DNA of 64,000 nucleotides from Anaerobranca gottschalkii DSM 13577 (GTDB taxonomy: Bacteria; Bacillota; Proteinivoracia; Proteinivoracales; Proteinivoracaceae), in NCBI RefSeq assembly GCF_900111575.1, contig NZ_FOIF01000003.1, positions 1 through 64,000 on the forward strand. The letters run 5' to 3'. The notes beneath the pieces were generated by a model that did no database searches, was not told the DNA's origin, and was given only the letters and a program-made list of their open reading frames with translations. Every line of letters begins with the position of its first letter. The stretch's first letter is position 1. The translations under genes were made by a program, and so were the position numbers. Shown here in pieces: positions 54,036 to 63,723 of the stretch.

Positions 54036-54299
54036 ATGACAGTAGCCAACAAATTAGCCCAAACTTTATCTAGCTGTGAAACAATAGCTGCCAACCTAAA
54101 AGCCTTTGCACTAGATACCCAAGACCAACAGGCTAAACAGATGTATCAACAATGTAGTCAAAATATTGAACAGATAGTTCAACAATTGAGGCAAAGGTTA
54201 GATTATGCTATGGAAGAAGAAGGTCAGTATCAACAAGAGGTAGGGGGATTGTACCCACAACAAAATACTACTAACCAACAAAATACAGATAATCAATAA
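54036..54299 (+). CDS. DUF1657 family small spore-associated protein
   Basis: This 87-residue soluble protein begins MTVANKLAQTLSSCETIAAN and continues with LKAFALDTQDQQAKQMYQQC, the hallmark of DUF1657. Such genes are usually found beside spoVA operons and germinant-receptor genes in spore formers and are expressed late in sporulation; the function is not known. It ends in a Gln/Asn-rich tail (QQNTTNQQNTDNQ). AAAGGAG precedes ATG. A terminator follows. Confidence 0.88.
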   Translation: MTVANKLAQTLSSCETIAANLKAFALDTQDQQAKQMYQQCSQNIEQIVQQLRQRLDYAMEEEGQYQQEVGGLYPQQNTTNQQNTDNQ

Positions 54300-54312
54300 T
54301 TAACGGAAGAAA

Positions 54313-54352
54313 AAGGGATTCAATGAAGACTATCATTGGATCCCTTAGTTTT
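54313..54352. terminator. Terminator shared by DUF1657 and convergent gerB
   Basis: AAGGGATTCAATG (54313-54325) and CATTGGATCCCTT (54334-54346) form a long stem, with T-rich sequence following on the plus strand. It overlaps the last codons of the minus-strand gene. Confidence 0.75.
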
Positions 54353-55465
54353 ATTAGTTTTCCTTTTCTTGTTTTTATCTTTAATTTTTACAGTTAAGTA
54401 TAGGAGTAATGGTATTATTGTAAATATGGGAAAGAATAGATAAAAAAGGGGAACAACACTTTTTAATATTATATCAAACCTGGGAATTAAAAAGGGCATA
54501 CTAACACCTATCAAAACAGCCATAGGAACAGCAAAATCCTTTATCTCTCCAGTATTAAAATAGTCGCAAATTATTTGACAAAGGACAAAATAGGTGATGG
54601 TAAACTTTAAATAGGTAGTTCCATAAAAGATGGCAATATATAGGGCATCAACCCGTTCAAGTACTTCCCCAATTTGAATTAGCCGAACAGCACTGTAAGG
54701 GGGGTATGTTATATTTTCCATTATATAAGGATCAAAGGCAGTAACTGAAACAATGGTGCGGATGGATAGTAATAAAGTGCTCAATATAATAGCTATAAAA
54801 ACATATTTAAGATATTTTTTACTGTTATTATCAGTAATAGTGTACTTGTAAAAGAAAATAATAGGCAATAGTTGGGCAAAGGGAAAATTCATGTTTGGTA
54901 TTGCTCCTTCCAATACAGGGCCAATACCCTTAGCCATAATAGGAAGGAGTTTTGATAACTCTAAATTAGGGATAATTAACATGTGTAAAAAACAGTAAAC
55001 TACAATAAGGATAGGAATTAAAAATTCGCAGAATCTAGCTAAAGTTTCAACACCTAGTTTCAAAGAATATATTGCCGGTGTTAAAAAAAAGATTATAAAT
55101 ACATATGGAGGTGTTTCCGGCATAACTATTTTGCCGAAATAATAAATATCTGAAAGGATCAAGTTGGCTAGCAAATAAAAAAATAGAAAGTAATATAAAA
55201 TAACAAAGGTTCCTAAAAACTTTCCCCAGAATTTAATTATTGTTTTAGTAAAACACTTTTCTGGAGAAATACTTAAAGGTAAGTAATTACAGAAAATCAC
55301 TATATAACCAAAAAGGGAAGCCAAGAGGAAAGATATCCAGACATCATTATTAGCCTCTTTGCTCCCAGGTAAATACATGATAACGGCTCCCCCCGATTGA
55401 GCTAAAGTTAATAAAAAGATTTGAAATAAGGATATTTTAGTTTTATCAATACCATTTTTTGACAT
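54320..55465 (-). CDS. Germinant receptor B subunit, spore permease family (locus 2, divergent)
   Basis: This 381-residue permease has about ten hydrophobic segments. KTKISLFQIFLLTLAQSGGAVIMYLPG matches the start of GerAB/GerKB proteins (motif region only), and GPVLEGAIPNMNFPFAQLLPI fits the GxxPxxF loop. It lies on the minus strand, head-to-head with the A and C subunit genes 82 bases away, unlike the usual A-B-C order. GGGGGTGG precedes ATG. It presumably pairs with the A and C subunits encoded across the gap. Confidence 0.9.
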   Translation of the reverse strand: MSKNGIDKTKISLFQIFLLTLAQSGGAVIMYLPGSKEANNDVWISFLLASLFGYIVIFCNYLPLSISPEKCFTKTIIKFWGKFLGTFVILYYFLFFYLLANLILSDIYYFGKIVMPETPPYVFIIFFLTPAIYSLKLGVETLARFCEFLIPILIVVYCFLHMLIIPNLELSKLLPIMAKGIGPVLEGAIPNMNFPFAQLLPIIFFYKYTITDNNSKKYLKYVFIAIILSTLLLSIRTIVSVTAFDPYIMENITYPPYSAVRLIQIGEVLERVDALYIAIFYGTTYLKFTITYFVLCQIICDYFNTGEIKDFAVPMAVLIGVSMPFLIPRFDIILKSVVPLFYLFFPIFTIIPLLLYLTVKIKDKNKKRKTNKTKGSNDSLH

Positions 55466-55547
55466 GATTCCACCCCCTTGTTATATTTTGTGATATATAC
55501 AGAAAAAAATGCACAAAATAAAATATCAGCTACTAAGGGTGGTGTAA

Positions 55548-57155
55548 ATGAAGTTTATACTGAGGATGTTAAATGATTTACTTAATAGAGGGAAAGGAAC
55601 TAGGGGGAGTGAATTAAATTGGGAAGCTAATGATATTAAAGAAAAAGTAGGAAAGGATTTAAAAGGGAACATAGAAAAAATTAAAAAATACTTAGGTAAA
55701 AGTGATGATTTTAAAATTAAAGACTTTTATATAGGAACCTGTCCACCATTAAAGGGTGCCTTAATCTATTTATCTTCCATGGTGGATAATAAAAGCTTAG
55801 AGCATTCAATAATAAAACCATTACAACAAATAGAGAATCCTTTACTTTTAGAAGGGAAAGTTTCCTTTGATAATTTAATTTTAAGCACTATACCTAATGG
55901 AGATTGTAAAGAATTACAGGACTACCAATCTATTATTAAAGAGATTTTAAAAGGAAAAGGGTTATTACTAATAGAAGGTTTTTCTAAAGGCCTTGTGGTA
56001 GAAGTTGGGAAAAGCTCCGATAAAACCCATACAGAACCTAAAACTGAAAAGGTTGTCAAAGGACCTCAAGAAGGATTTGTCGAGGATATTGAAGTTAATA
56101 CTTGGATGATTAGGAAAAGGATAAAATCCCCACACCTTATAATGAAATCAAAGGAAATAGGTCGGCAAACGTCAACGGAAGTTAGAGTAATGTACATGGA
56201 TAATATAGCTGATTTAACAATAGTAGAGGAGTTGTTTTCCCGATTAGAAAAAATAGATATCGATGGGCCTTTAGGTTCAGCAGCTATTGAAGAGTTTATT
56301 AATGATTCTCCCCGGAATATTTTTAACACAACCTTTTATACAGAACGATGTGACCGATTAGTAGCTATGTTGTTAGAAGGTAGGATAGGGATATTAGTTG
56401 ACGGAACTCCCTTTGCCGTAGTAATACCTGCGGTAATTTCAGATTTTTTTATTACTACCGAAGACTACTATCTTAACTATTATTTTGCTACCTTTAATAG
56501 GTTAATTGGATATATAGGTGCTTTTATTGTATTGTTTTTACCTTCTATCTATATTGCATTTACTTCTTACCATCAAGAAATGATACCTACCCGTCTAGCT
56601 TTGACTATTGCCGGAACCCGGGCTGGTGTACCTTACCCGGCATTTATGGAAGCCTTCTTAATGGAGTTGGCTTTTGAGGGGCTTCGCCAGGCGGGAACCC
56701 GATTACCTACATATGTTGGTCAAGCTGTGAGTATAGTTGGAGCCTTAATTATTGGTACTGCCGCTGTAGATGCCGGCCTCGTTTCTCCTGCAGTGGTTAT
56801 CGTTGTAGCTACTACAGCAATCTTTTCATTCACAATCCCTTATACTAATTTTTCTTTAGGTATTCGCCTATGGAGATTTTTTAACATGATCTTGGCAACG
56901 GTTTTAGGGATTTTTGGGGTAATGACAGGTTTTTTACTACTATTTTTAAACCTATTGTCTTTACGTTCCTTTGGTGTTAATTTTATGGTCCCCTTTGCCC
57001 CTTTAAGTATAAGGGATTTGAAGGATTGGTTTTTCCGCTTTCCCAGTTGGGCAATTACCACTAGGTCTAACCAGATAGTTAGGGAAAACTTCACTAAAGG
57101 GGGAGAAGAACTAAGACCTCAACCTAGCAATAAAAGGGGTGAAAAAATCAAATGA
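55548..57155 (+). CDS. Germinant receptor A subunit, GerA family (locus 2)
   Basis: This 535-residue A subunit has an N-terminal soluble half (ENIKKYLGKSDDFKIKDFYIG-like region, STEVRVMYMDNIADLTIVEEL) and a membrane C-terminal half with LLEGRIGILVDGTPFAVVIPAVI, RLPTYVGQAVSIVGALIIGTAAVDAGLVSP and FMVPFAPLSIRDLKDW as recognised motif regions. GGGTGGTG precedes ATG. Its stop overlaps the start of the C-subunit gene (ATGA). About 20 residues longer than the locus 1 protein. Confidence 0.92.
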   Translation: MKFILRMLNDLLNRGKGTRGSELNWEANDIKEKVGKDLKGNIEKIKKYLGKSDDFKIKDFYIGTCPPLKGALIYLSSMVDNKSLEHSIIKPLQQIENPLLLEGKVSFDNLILSTIPNGDCKELQDYQSIIKEILKGKGLLLIEGFSKGLVVEVGKSSDKTHTEPKTEKVVKGPQEGFVEDIEVNTWMIRKRIKSPHLIMKSKEIGRQTSTEVRVMYMDNIADLTIVEELFSRLEKIDIDGPLGSAAIEEFINDSPRNIFNTTFYTERCDRLVAMLLEGRIGILVDGTPFAVVIPAVISDFFITTEDYYLNYYFATFNRLIGYIGAFIVLFLPSIYIAFTSYHQEMIPTRLALTIAGTRAGVPYPAFMEAFLMELAFEGLRQAGTRLPTYVGQAVSIVGALIIGTAAVDAGLVSPAVVIVVATTAIFSFTIPYTNFSLGIRLWRFFNMILATVLGIFGVMTGFLLLFLNLLSLRSFGVNFMVPFAPLSIRDLKDWFFRFPSWAITTRSNQIVRENFTKGGEELRPQPSNKRGEKIK

Positions 57156-58297
57156 AAAATTTATTGAAAATCATCCTCCTAATATCTTTATGTATTATAA
57201 ATACCAGTTGTTGGAGTAAAAAAGAAATCGAAACATTGGGATTTGTAATGGGACTTGGTATATCTAAGACCGACACCGGCCTATATACTGCTGTAGTTCA
57301 AGTTGCTAATCCCGCTGCCGTAGTAGCTGAAAATCCTGACCCTAGGGATGTTTATACTATTATGAAAGCAGAAGGGTTATCGGTGTTTGATGCTTTGCGG
57401 AATCTCTCTATGATAGCTGGAAGACGCCTTTACTTTCCCCACTTAAAGGTGATCATCATAGATGAAAAAATTGCTAAGGAAGGGATTTCCGAAGTTTTGG
57501 GATTTTTAAAGCAAGATGAGGAAATAAGGTTAGAAAGTGAGGTATTGATAAGTAAACTACCGCCAGAGGAAATCTTAGATACTCCAAACACTTTAGGGGT
57601 AATTCCTGCCCAGGTATTAGATACAATTGCTGAAAACTTTGGAGCTAATAATAAAATCTATGTAGCTGATTTAAGGGAGACATTGGAAAATGCCACCAAC
57701 CCATATACAAATTATGTAACAGGAGTTGTGGAAAAGATTCCGTCCCCTACTCCCTTGGAAAGGGAGATGTTGAAAATATCAAAGATCGCCATATTCAATA
57801 ATGACAAACTAGTTGGCTATTTAGATTATGAAGAAGGGCAAGCATATAACATTATTACAAATAACTTTGATAATGGTTTAATCGTCTTTGAAGATACTAA
57901 AGGGGATAAATATACAATAGAAATGTTAGGAGTTAAGACTAAAATTACTCCTAGTTATAAAAATGATAAAGTTGTTTTTCAGTTAGATGTTAAAGGAAAG
58001 GGGAATATCGCAGGGCGGATTTCAAATGAAAAAGAAGAGATTGATATTGATGAACTTAAAAAAGTTTTGGATCAGGTAATTAAAGATAAAATTAATAGGG
58101 CAATTTTTAAAGCTCAAAGGGAGTATGGTCGAGATTATTACAATTTAAGTAAAAATTTTTACAGAAAATATCCCCAAAAATACTTTCAATTAAGGGATAA
58201 ATGGGATGAACACTTTTCAGAAGGGGAAATAAATGTCGATGTAGATATTACTATCATTCACCCAGCATTAGGAACTTATAGGGGGACTATAAAGTGA
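57152..58297 (+). CDS. Germinant receptor C subunit, Ger(x)C family lipoprotein (locus 2)
   Basis: This 381-residue lipoprotein has a signal peptide ending in NTSC (Cys about 21), then WSKKEIETLGFVMGLGISKT. The VYTIMKAEGLSVFDALRNLS-type helix (here DVYTIMKAEGLSVFDALRNL) and the C-terminal WDEHFSEGEINVDVDITI stretch are typical. It starts in a four-base overlap with the A-subunit gene and ends in a GTGA overlap with the next small gene. Confidence 0.92.
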   Translation: MKNLLKIILLISLCIINTSCWSKKEIETLGFVMGLGISKTDTGLYTAVVQVANPAAVVAENPDPRDVYTIMKAEGLSVFDALRNLSMIAGRRLYFPHLKVIIIDEKIAKEGISEVLGFLKQDEEIRLESEVLISKLPPEEILDTPNTLGVIPAQVLDTIAENFGANNKIYVADLRETLENATNPYTNYVTGVVEKIPSPTPLEREMLKISKIAIFNNDKLVGYLDYEEGQAYNIITNNFDNGLIVFEDTKGDKYTIEMLGVKTKITPSYKNDKVVFQLDVKGKGNIAGRISNEKEEIDIDELKKVLDQVIKDKINRAIFKAQREYGRDYYNLSKNFYRKYPQKYFQLRDKWDEHFSEGEINVDVDITIIHPALGTYRGTIK

Positions 58298-58524
58298 ATT
58301 TTGTTTTAATACTCTTAGTATTTATTGTCCTTTTGATCGATTTTTTGTCTTTTCATAAACATCAGAGGAAAACCCTTTATGTTTATGGTGGATTAGTATT
58401 TTTGATATTAGCCATTTCCCTCTTTGATAAATTTGAAGTTTTTTCAATGAGCCCATTAGAAACTTTATTGATAAAAATGGAGCCTGTTGTAGAGTTTATT
58501 TCCCGGCTTATCCAGAAATTATAA
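58294..58524 (+). CDS. Small two-helix membrane protein, germinant-receptor D-subunit type
   Basis: This 76-residue protein has two hydrophobic segments (FVLILLVFIVLLIDFLSF and YVYGGLVFLILAISLF) and a short amphipathic tail. It begins with GTG in a GTGA overlap with the C-subunit gene. Position, size and two-helix layout match the D subunits described next to receptor operons of Bacillus species, which tune the response to germinants. Sequence conservation in that group is low, so this rests mostly on context. Confidence 0.7.
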   Translation: MNFVLILLVFIVLLIDFLSFHKHQRKTLYVYGGLVFLILAISLFDKFEVFSMSPLETLLIKMEPVVEFISRLIQKL

Positions 58525-58607
58525 AAATTTTTCGGTGGAAAAAGGAATATCGAGGAGTATGCCGAATAAAAGATAACAAGATGATTGTTTTGGAGGAGGT
58601 TTTATTG

Positions 58608-59471
58608 ATGGGTGTTAAAATTATAACTGATAGTGCCTGTGATTTAACAAGGGATTTTTTGGCTAGTTTAGATGTCGATGTCGTTCCTATTTTGGTTTAT
58701 TTAGATGGGGAAGAGTATCTAGATGGTTTAACATTAAAACCTGAAGATATGTTAAGACAGATGAGGGAAGGGAAGGTATTTAAAACTTCTCAAATTCCTC
58801 CAAATATTTTTAAAGAAAAGTTTTTAGAACTAGCCCAATTAGGAAAACCTTGTATCTATATTGCCTTTTCTTCAGGTTTATCAGGTACATATAATTCCGC
58901 CTTAATTGCAAGGGAAGAAGTTTTAGAGGAATATCCCGACTTTCAGCTAGAAATAATTGATACTAAATGTGCGTCAGTAGGTTTTGGTTTAGTTGTTTAT
59001 AAAGCTGCCCTTATGGCAAAGGAAGGTAAAAGTTATGAAGAAATAATCAAAAGTATTAAGTTCAATGCTCAGCATATGGAACACATTTTTACCGTCGATG
59101 ATTTAGAATACCTCTATCGGGGGGGAAGGGTTAGTAAAACCGCTGCCTTTGTAGGTGGAGTTTTAAATGTTAAACCAATTCTCCATGTAAAAGATGGAAA
59201 ACTGATTCCAATTGATAAAGTTAGAGGTAGACAGAAGGCTATGAAGCGGATGATTGAAATCGTTAAAGAGCGGGGAGTAGATTTGCAAAATCAATTAATT
59301 GGCATAAACCATGGTGATGATCTAGAAGGAGCTAACAAGTTAAAGGCGATGTTAGAGGTAGAATTTGGCTGTAAAGATTTCCTTGTAAGCTGTATCGGTT
59401 GTGCCGTAGGAGCCCACTCTGGCCCTGGAACTTTATCGGTATTTTTCTTAAATAAATTGGAAGAAAATTAG
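58608..59471 (+). CDS. DegV family fatty-acid-binding protein
   Basis: This 287-residue protein resembles FakB, which presents a fatty acid to FakA for phosphorylation. It opens VKIITDSACDLTRDFL, has FKTSQIPPNIF, YIAFSSGLSGTYNSA with the lipid-headgroup serine motif, DTKCASVGFGLVV and a terminal IGCAVGAHSGPGTLSVFF motif. ATG at 58608 follows GGAGGAGG; an upstream in-frame ATG lies before that site. No fakA gene is adjacent in this window. Which lipid it binds is unknown. Confidence 0.9.
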   Translation: MGVKIITDSACDLTRDFLASLDVDVVPILVYLDGEEYLDGLTLKPEDMLRQMREGKVFKTSQIPPNIFKEKFLELAQLGKPCIYIAFSSGLSGTYNSALIAREEVLEEYPDFQLEIIDTKCASVGFGLVVYKAALMAKEGKSYEEIIKSIKFNAQHMEHIFTVDDLEYLYRGGRVSKTAAFVGGVLNVKPILHVKDGKLIPIDKVRGRQKAMKRMIEIVKERGVDLQNQLIGINHGDDLEGANKLKAMLEVEFGCKDFLVSCIGCAVGAHSGPGTLSVFFLNKLEEN

Positions 59472-59515
59472 AAGGCTTTTCCTCTATAATATATTGTTAA
59501 TAAAGCTTTTGTGGG

Positions 59516-59550
59516 AGACTTATTGTTGAAAAACAATAGGTCTTTTTTTT
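59516..59550 (+). terminator. Terminator after the DegV gene
   Basis: AGACTTATTGTT and AACAATAGGTCT form a stem with a four-base loop and a following T run. Confidence 0.85.
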
Positions 59551-59633
59551 GTAGGCTAGTCCATTCCTTCTTCATTATTACTAGGTTTCTTACTCGTGGA
59601 CATTCGATTATAGGAACTTAATCAAGTGTTCTA

Positions 59634-60152
59634 CTAATTACCTATTTCCTTAATTCTTTGTTTTAATATCTCTCTGTTGATTTTTATTTTGTTATCATTA
59701 TGCTCAATATACTTACCATCCTCGAGTAAATATGCCCCTTGTGTTGGGTTTATTAAGCTAGCTGGTGAGTCCTCGTAGGTAACTAGAAAAAGTAAATATG
59801 TTAAATCTTTTTTTAGATTAACCCTTTCGTCAGTAGTTACTACTAAGTCTTTAGTTTCCCCACCTACTTGTTTAATTTTAATAACTTCTTTACTATTGAA
59901 TTTTCCTTTAAAATTAGTAATAATCTCCACATCATAAACCGTATACAATACCCCTTCTTGTTCACTTCCAACAACAGTCATTGAAAGTATTTTCCCTTCG
60001 ACTATGGTGTCGGCACTAAGGATCATAGAGTCTAAATCGTCATAAAGTGGATAAATTATGTGTACTTTAACAACTGATTTGCAACCTGTGATAGTTAAAA
60101 TTAGTAGGGCTATTACTACTATAGATATAATTTCTTTTTTAAGCTTTAACAT
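59634..60152 (-). CDS. Predicted lipoprotein of unknown function
   Basis: I do not recognise a family. The 172-residue protein has a signal peptide ending in TITGC (Cys about 24), so it should be lipid-anchored outside the membrane. The mature part (DSMILSADTIVEGKILSMTV, VYDVEIITNFKGKF, DLTYLLFLVTYED) alternates beta strands and resembles the small beta-barrel secreted proteins that carry 'ADxIVxGxV' motifs. ATG at 60152 follows AAAGGAGG; a start at 60179 would lie in the promoter. Monocistronic. Confidence 0.75.
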   Translation of the reverse strand: MLKLKKEIISIVVIALLILTITGCKSVVKVHIIYPLYDDLDSMILSADTIVEGKILSMTVVGSEQEGVLYTVYDVEIITNFKGKFNSKEVIKIKQVGGETKDLVVTTDERVNLKKDLTYLLFLVTYEDSPASLINPTQGAYLLEDGKYIEHNDNKIKINREILKQRIKEIGN

Positions 60153-60178
60153 AACAAATTCCTCCTTTAATCTAATCA

Positions 60179-60207
60179 TATTTAACTTTTAACGTTTGTA
60201 AAGTCAA
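60179..60207 (-). promoter_or_regulatory. SigA-type promoter for the lipoprotein gene
   Basis: On the minus strand TTGACT (60207-60202), a 17-base spacer and TAAATA (60184-60179). The leader would be about 20 bases. Confidence 0.55.
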
Positions 60208-60487
60208 ATAAGAATTAAGACTAAGAGTAAAATCTTGTTTAAACATCTTTTTGTTAACATTGTTTTTCCCTGACTTATGTTTATTTACCTATAATTTTAA
60301 CTATTATTCTAAAAATTTTCAATTAACACAAGATGGAGGGCTTTATATTATGATATCTCCCTTGGTTGGTATGGTTAGGTTTTTTATATTAAAACAATAA
60401 ATATAACAGTAGAAATAAAAAATATAAACACAGTATAACAGTTTTTAAAACCTTGAAAATACTTATAAAAAGTTTTGTAACAGGGTA
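60208..60487. other. Gene-free AT-rich stretch upstream of pflB
   Basis: No coding frame, RNA gene or clear hairpin terminator is visible. It holds a TTGTTAAC at 60251-60258, which is one half of a Rex-type site but has no matching half next to it. Otherwise I see nothing I can name here. Confidence 0.5.
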
Positions 60488-60516
60488 TTGAAAAAATATA
60501 ATACAGATTGTATAAT
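60488..60516 (+). promoter_or_regulatory. SigA-type promoter for pflBA
   Basis: TTGAAA at 60488-60493, a 17-base spacer and TATAAT at 60511-60516. Confidence 0.7.
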
Positions 60517-60567
60517 GAAAATGTGATAATAATTCTTAGTTAAATTTTAATATAGGAGTTGATATAT

Positions 60568-62805
60568 ATGATGAAAAACTATCTTGATAAGGCATGGAAA
60601 GGTTTTAATAGTGGACAATGGATGGAGAGAGTGGATGTTAGGGATTTCATCCAAAAAAACTACACTCCCTATGAAGGAGATGATAGTTTTTTAGCTAATG
60701 CCAGTGAGAAGACCATTAAAGTTTGGGAAAAGGCTAAAGAACTTTTAAGAGAAGAGCTTAAAAAGGGAATTCTAGCTTTAGATACACAGACTATTTCCGG
60801 TATCTCGGCATATAAACCTGGATATTTAGATAAAGAAAATGAAGTAATAGTAGGTTTTCAAACAGATGAGCCTCTAAAAAGGATCGTCAACCCTTTTGGA
60901 GGGATAAGGATGGCAGTAGATGCTGCGGAAAGTTATGGGTACAATATTGACGACAAGATTGTAGAGATTTTTACTAAATATAGAAAAACCCACAACCAAG
61001 GGGTATTCGATGCTTACACAAAGGAAATGAAATTAGCGAGAAAAGCAGGGGTAATAACTGGTCTTCCCGATGCCTACGGAAGAGGGCGAATTATTGGTGA
61101 TTACCGGAGAGTTGCCCTTTATGGAACTGCTTTTCTCATTGAAGACAAAAAAAGGGAACTAGATGAAATTACTGGAACTATGACAGAAGAAATTATAAGG
61201 CTTAGGGAAGAGTTGACAGAACAAATCAAAGCTTTAAAAGAAATGGAAGAAATGGCCCTTTCCTATGGATATGATATTTCTCAACCTGCTCAAAATGCCA
61301 AAGAAGCAGTCCAGTGGGTGTATTTTGCCTATTTAGCAGCTATAAAGCAGCAAAATGGGGCTGCTATGTCATTAGGTAGAGTGAGTACTTTCTTAGATAT
61401 TTATATTCAAAGGGATTTAAATTCTGGAGTAATAACTGAAGGGGAAGCTCAAGAGCTAATTGACCAATTTGTAATTAAATTAAGGTTAGCAAGGCATTTG
61501 AGAACCCCAGAATACAATGAACTCTTTGCCGGTGATCCTACATGGATAACTGAAGCCATTGGAGGGATGGGGGAAGATGGAAGAACATTAGTTACTAAAA
61601 ACAGTTTTAGATTTTTGCATACTCTAGTAAATCTAGGACCGGCCCCTGAACCTAACATGACAGTCCTTTGGTCTACAAAACTCCCTCAAAACTTTAAGGA
61701 GTATTGCGCAAAACTTTCTATCCTCACCGACTCTATCCAATATGAGAATGATGATATTATGAGGCCGTTATACGGTGATGATTACGGTATTGCTTGCTGT
61801 GTTTCTGCAATGAAAATAGGTAAACAAATGCAATTCTTTGGAGCTAGGGCAAATTTAGCTAAAGCCCTTTTATATGCCATAAATGGTGGGGTTGATGAAA
61901 AACTTAATTTACCTGTAGCTCCTGAAATGGAGTTACCCCAAGGAGAATATCTAGATTACAACGAAGTTCTTCAAAAATTTGAAAAGGTAATGGAGTGGCT
62001 GGCAAAACTTTACGTAAATACAATGAATGTTATCCACTATATGCATGATAAATATGCCTATGAATCTTCCATGCTTGCCCTCCACGACAGGGATGTAGAG
62101 CGGTTAATGGCCTTTGGAATCGCTGGTCTTTCTGTAGTAGTGGATTCATTAAGTGCAATAAAATACGCTAAAGTTAAACCTATCAGGGAAAATAATATAG
62201 CAGTGGATTTTATAATCGAAGGGGATTATCCTAAGTTTGGAAATGATGATGATAGGGTAGACGAAATCGCCACTTATGTAGTGGAAAAATTCAGCAAAGA
62301 ATTGAAAAAACATGCCACTTACAGGAATGCTATCCATACCCTATCGGTCTTAACAATTACTTCTAACGTAGTTTATGGTAAAAAAACAGGGGCTACCCCT
62401 GATGGAAGGAAAGCTGGAGAAGCCTTTGCTCCAGGGGCAAACCCTATGCATGGTAGGGATATAAGTGGTGCCTTAGCTTCATTAAATTCAGTAGCTAAAA
62501 TCCCTTACAAACATTGTTTAGATGGAGTGTCAAATACCTTTACTGTAGTTCCTGAGACTTTAGGAAAAGATAGGGAAGGGCAAATAGAAAACTTAGTTAA
62601 TATTTTAGATGGATATTTTGAACAAAAAGCCCATCACTTAAATGTAAATGTTTTAAATAGAGAAACTTTATTAGATGCCATGGAAAATCCAGAAAAATAT
62701 CCTTCATTGACTATTAGAGTTTCCGGCTATGCAGTAAACTTCAATAGGCTTTCTAAACTACAACAGCAAGAGGTAATTAGTAGGACATTCCACGAAAGGA
62801 TGTAA
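60568..62805 (+). CDS. pflB: Pyruvate formate-lyase
   Basis: This glycyl-radical enzyme of 745 residues splits pyruvate with CoA into acetyl-CoA and formate under anaerobic conditions. The adjacent catalytic cysteines stand in [10 protein letters not shown] (about 410-411), and the radical glycine in [14 protein letters not shown] (about 720), both intact. [13 protein letters not shown] and [23 protein letters not shown] are conserved patches. ATG at 60568 or the next codon follows GGAG by nine bases. The activase gene follows four bases later. Confidence 0.96.
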   Translation: MMKNYLDKAWKGFNSGQWMERVDVRDFIQKNYTPYEGDDSFLANASEKTIKVWEKAKELLREELKKGILALDTQTISGISAYKPGYLDKENEVIVGFQTDEPLKRIVNPFGGIRMAVDAAESYGYNIDDKIVEIFTKYRKTHNQGVFDAYTKEMKLARKAGVITGLPDAYGRGRIIGDYRRVALYGTAFLIEDKKRELDEITGTMTEEIIRLREELTEQIKALKEMEEMALSYGYDISQPAQNAKEAVQWVYFAYLAAIKQQNGAAMSLGRVSTFLDIYIQRDLNSGVITEGEAQELIDQFVIKLRLARHLRTPEYNELFAGDPTWITEAIGGMGEDGRTLVTKNSFRFLHTLVNLGPAPEPNMTVLWSTKLPQNFKEYCAKLSILTDSIQYENDDIMRPLYGDDYGIACCVSAMKIGKQMQFFGARANLAKALLYAINGGVDEKLNLPVAPEMELPQGEYLDYNEVLQKFEKVMEWLAKLYVNTMNVIHYMHDKYAYESSMLALHDRDVERLMAFGIAGLSVVVDSLSAIKYAKVKPIRENNIAVDFIIEGDYPKFGNDDDRVDEIATYVVEKFSKELKKHATYRNAIHTLSVLTITSNVVYGKKTGATPDGRKAGEAFAPGANPMHGRDISGALASLNSVAKIPYKHCLDGVSNTFTVVPETLGKDREGQIENLVNILDGYFEQKAHHLNVNVLNRETLLDAMENPEKYPSLTIRVSGYAVNFNRLSKLQQQEVISRTFHERM

Positions 62806-62809
62806 TAAT

Positions 62810-63574
62810 ATGGCTAATATATCTAATATAGCTAGAGTTCATTCAATTGAAACTATGGGTTTAGTGGATGGACCGGGTATCAGAACAGTTATCTTTTTAC
62901 AAGGATGTCAGCTCAGGTGCCGTTATTGTCATAATCCAGATACCTGGGGATTAAAGGGTGGAAAGGAAATGACGGCAGAGGAACTGATAAAAATAGTTAA
63001 GAGATATAAAGTTTATTATAAAAACAAAGGAGGGGTCACCTTATCTGGCGGTGAACCCCTACTGCAACCCCAATTTGTCCTTGAGTTTTTTAAAAGGTGT
63101 AAAGAAGAGGGAATCCATACAGTTTTAGATACAGCGGGACATGGCTGTGGTGATGAGAAGTTATACAGGGAAATTTTACAGTATACCGATCTAGTACTTT
63201 ACGATATCAAGGCTTTAGATGAAAAGGGGTATTTTAAGCTAACCGGTGGCAGACAAAGGGAATCTTTGGATTTTCTCGATATATTGATAGAATCTGGTGT
63301 TAGTATGTGGATTAGACATGTGGTAATACCGGGAATCAATGATACAAAGGATAATATCATTCAATTAGCAAAGTTTATTAACAAAATTCCAAATGTAGAA
63401 AAATGTGAATTACTCCCATATCATAACTATGGTATTAAAAAGTATAAAGAATTGAAGATAAAGTATCCTTTAGAGGGAATTCCCCCTATGGATGAAGAAG
63501 GGTTCATTTATTTGAATAACCTTTTAGCAAAACACCTTGATATTCCCCATAAAGTTCCCAGTAAAGTTATTTAG
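62810..63574 (+). CDS. pflA: Pyruvate formate-lyase activating enzyme
   Basis: This radical SAM enzyme of 254 residues installs the glycyl radical on PflB. The cluster motif is GCQLRCRYCHNPDTW (CxxxCxxC), with GLVDGPGIRTVIFLQ before it and GGVTLSGGEPLLQP, the SAM-binding GGE motif, after it. RHVVIPGINDT and LPYHNYGIKKYKEL complete the family pattern. It is translated from the same message as pflB. Confidence 0.96.
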   Translation: MANISNIARVHSIETMGLVDGPGIRTVIFLQGCQLRCRYCHNPDTWGLKGGKEMTAEELIKIVKRYKVYYKNKGGVTLSGGEPLLQPQFVLEFFKRCKEEGIHTVLDTAGHGCGDEKLYREILQYTDLVLYDIKALDEKGYFKLTGGRQRESLDFLDILIESGVSMWIRHVVIPGINDTKDNIIQLAKFINKIPNVEKCELLPYHNYGIKKYKELKIKYPLEGIPPMDEEGFIYLNNLLAKHLDIPHKVPSKVI

Positions 63575-63597
63575 AGGCTATGGCCTCTATTCTTTTT
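63573..63597 (+). terminator. Terminator after pflA
   Basis: AGAGGC and GCCTCT pair around a TATG loop, with a T run after. Confidence 0.8.
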
Positions 63598-63608
63598 TAA
63601 ATAAAAGA

Positions 63609-63636
63609 TAGACAAACTGGATAAATGTGTTATAAT
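63609..63636 (+). promoter_or_regulatory. SigA-type promoter for the DEAD-box helicase gene
   Basis: TAGACA at 63609-63614, a 16-base spacer and extended -10 TGTTATAAT ending at 63636. The leader is about 80 bases. Confidence 0.6.
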
Positions 63637-63723
63637 TAGATGTTAACCAATATAGTTATAATACTTTTTCGCAAAAAAGGTAAAAATAATTATAAAATAT
63701 TTAAGAAAAAGGAGTTTTTTGCA

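Noticed and set aside
60251-60258. Rex redox-repressor site before pflB
   Set aside because: Only one half-site is present and it lies over 200 bases from the promoter; a full inverted pair is missing.
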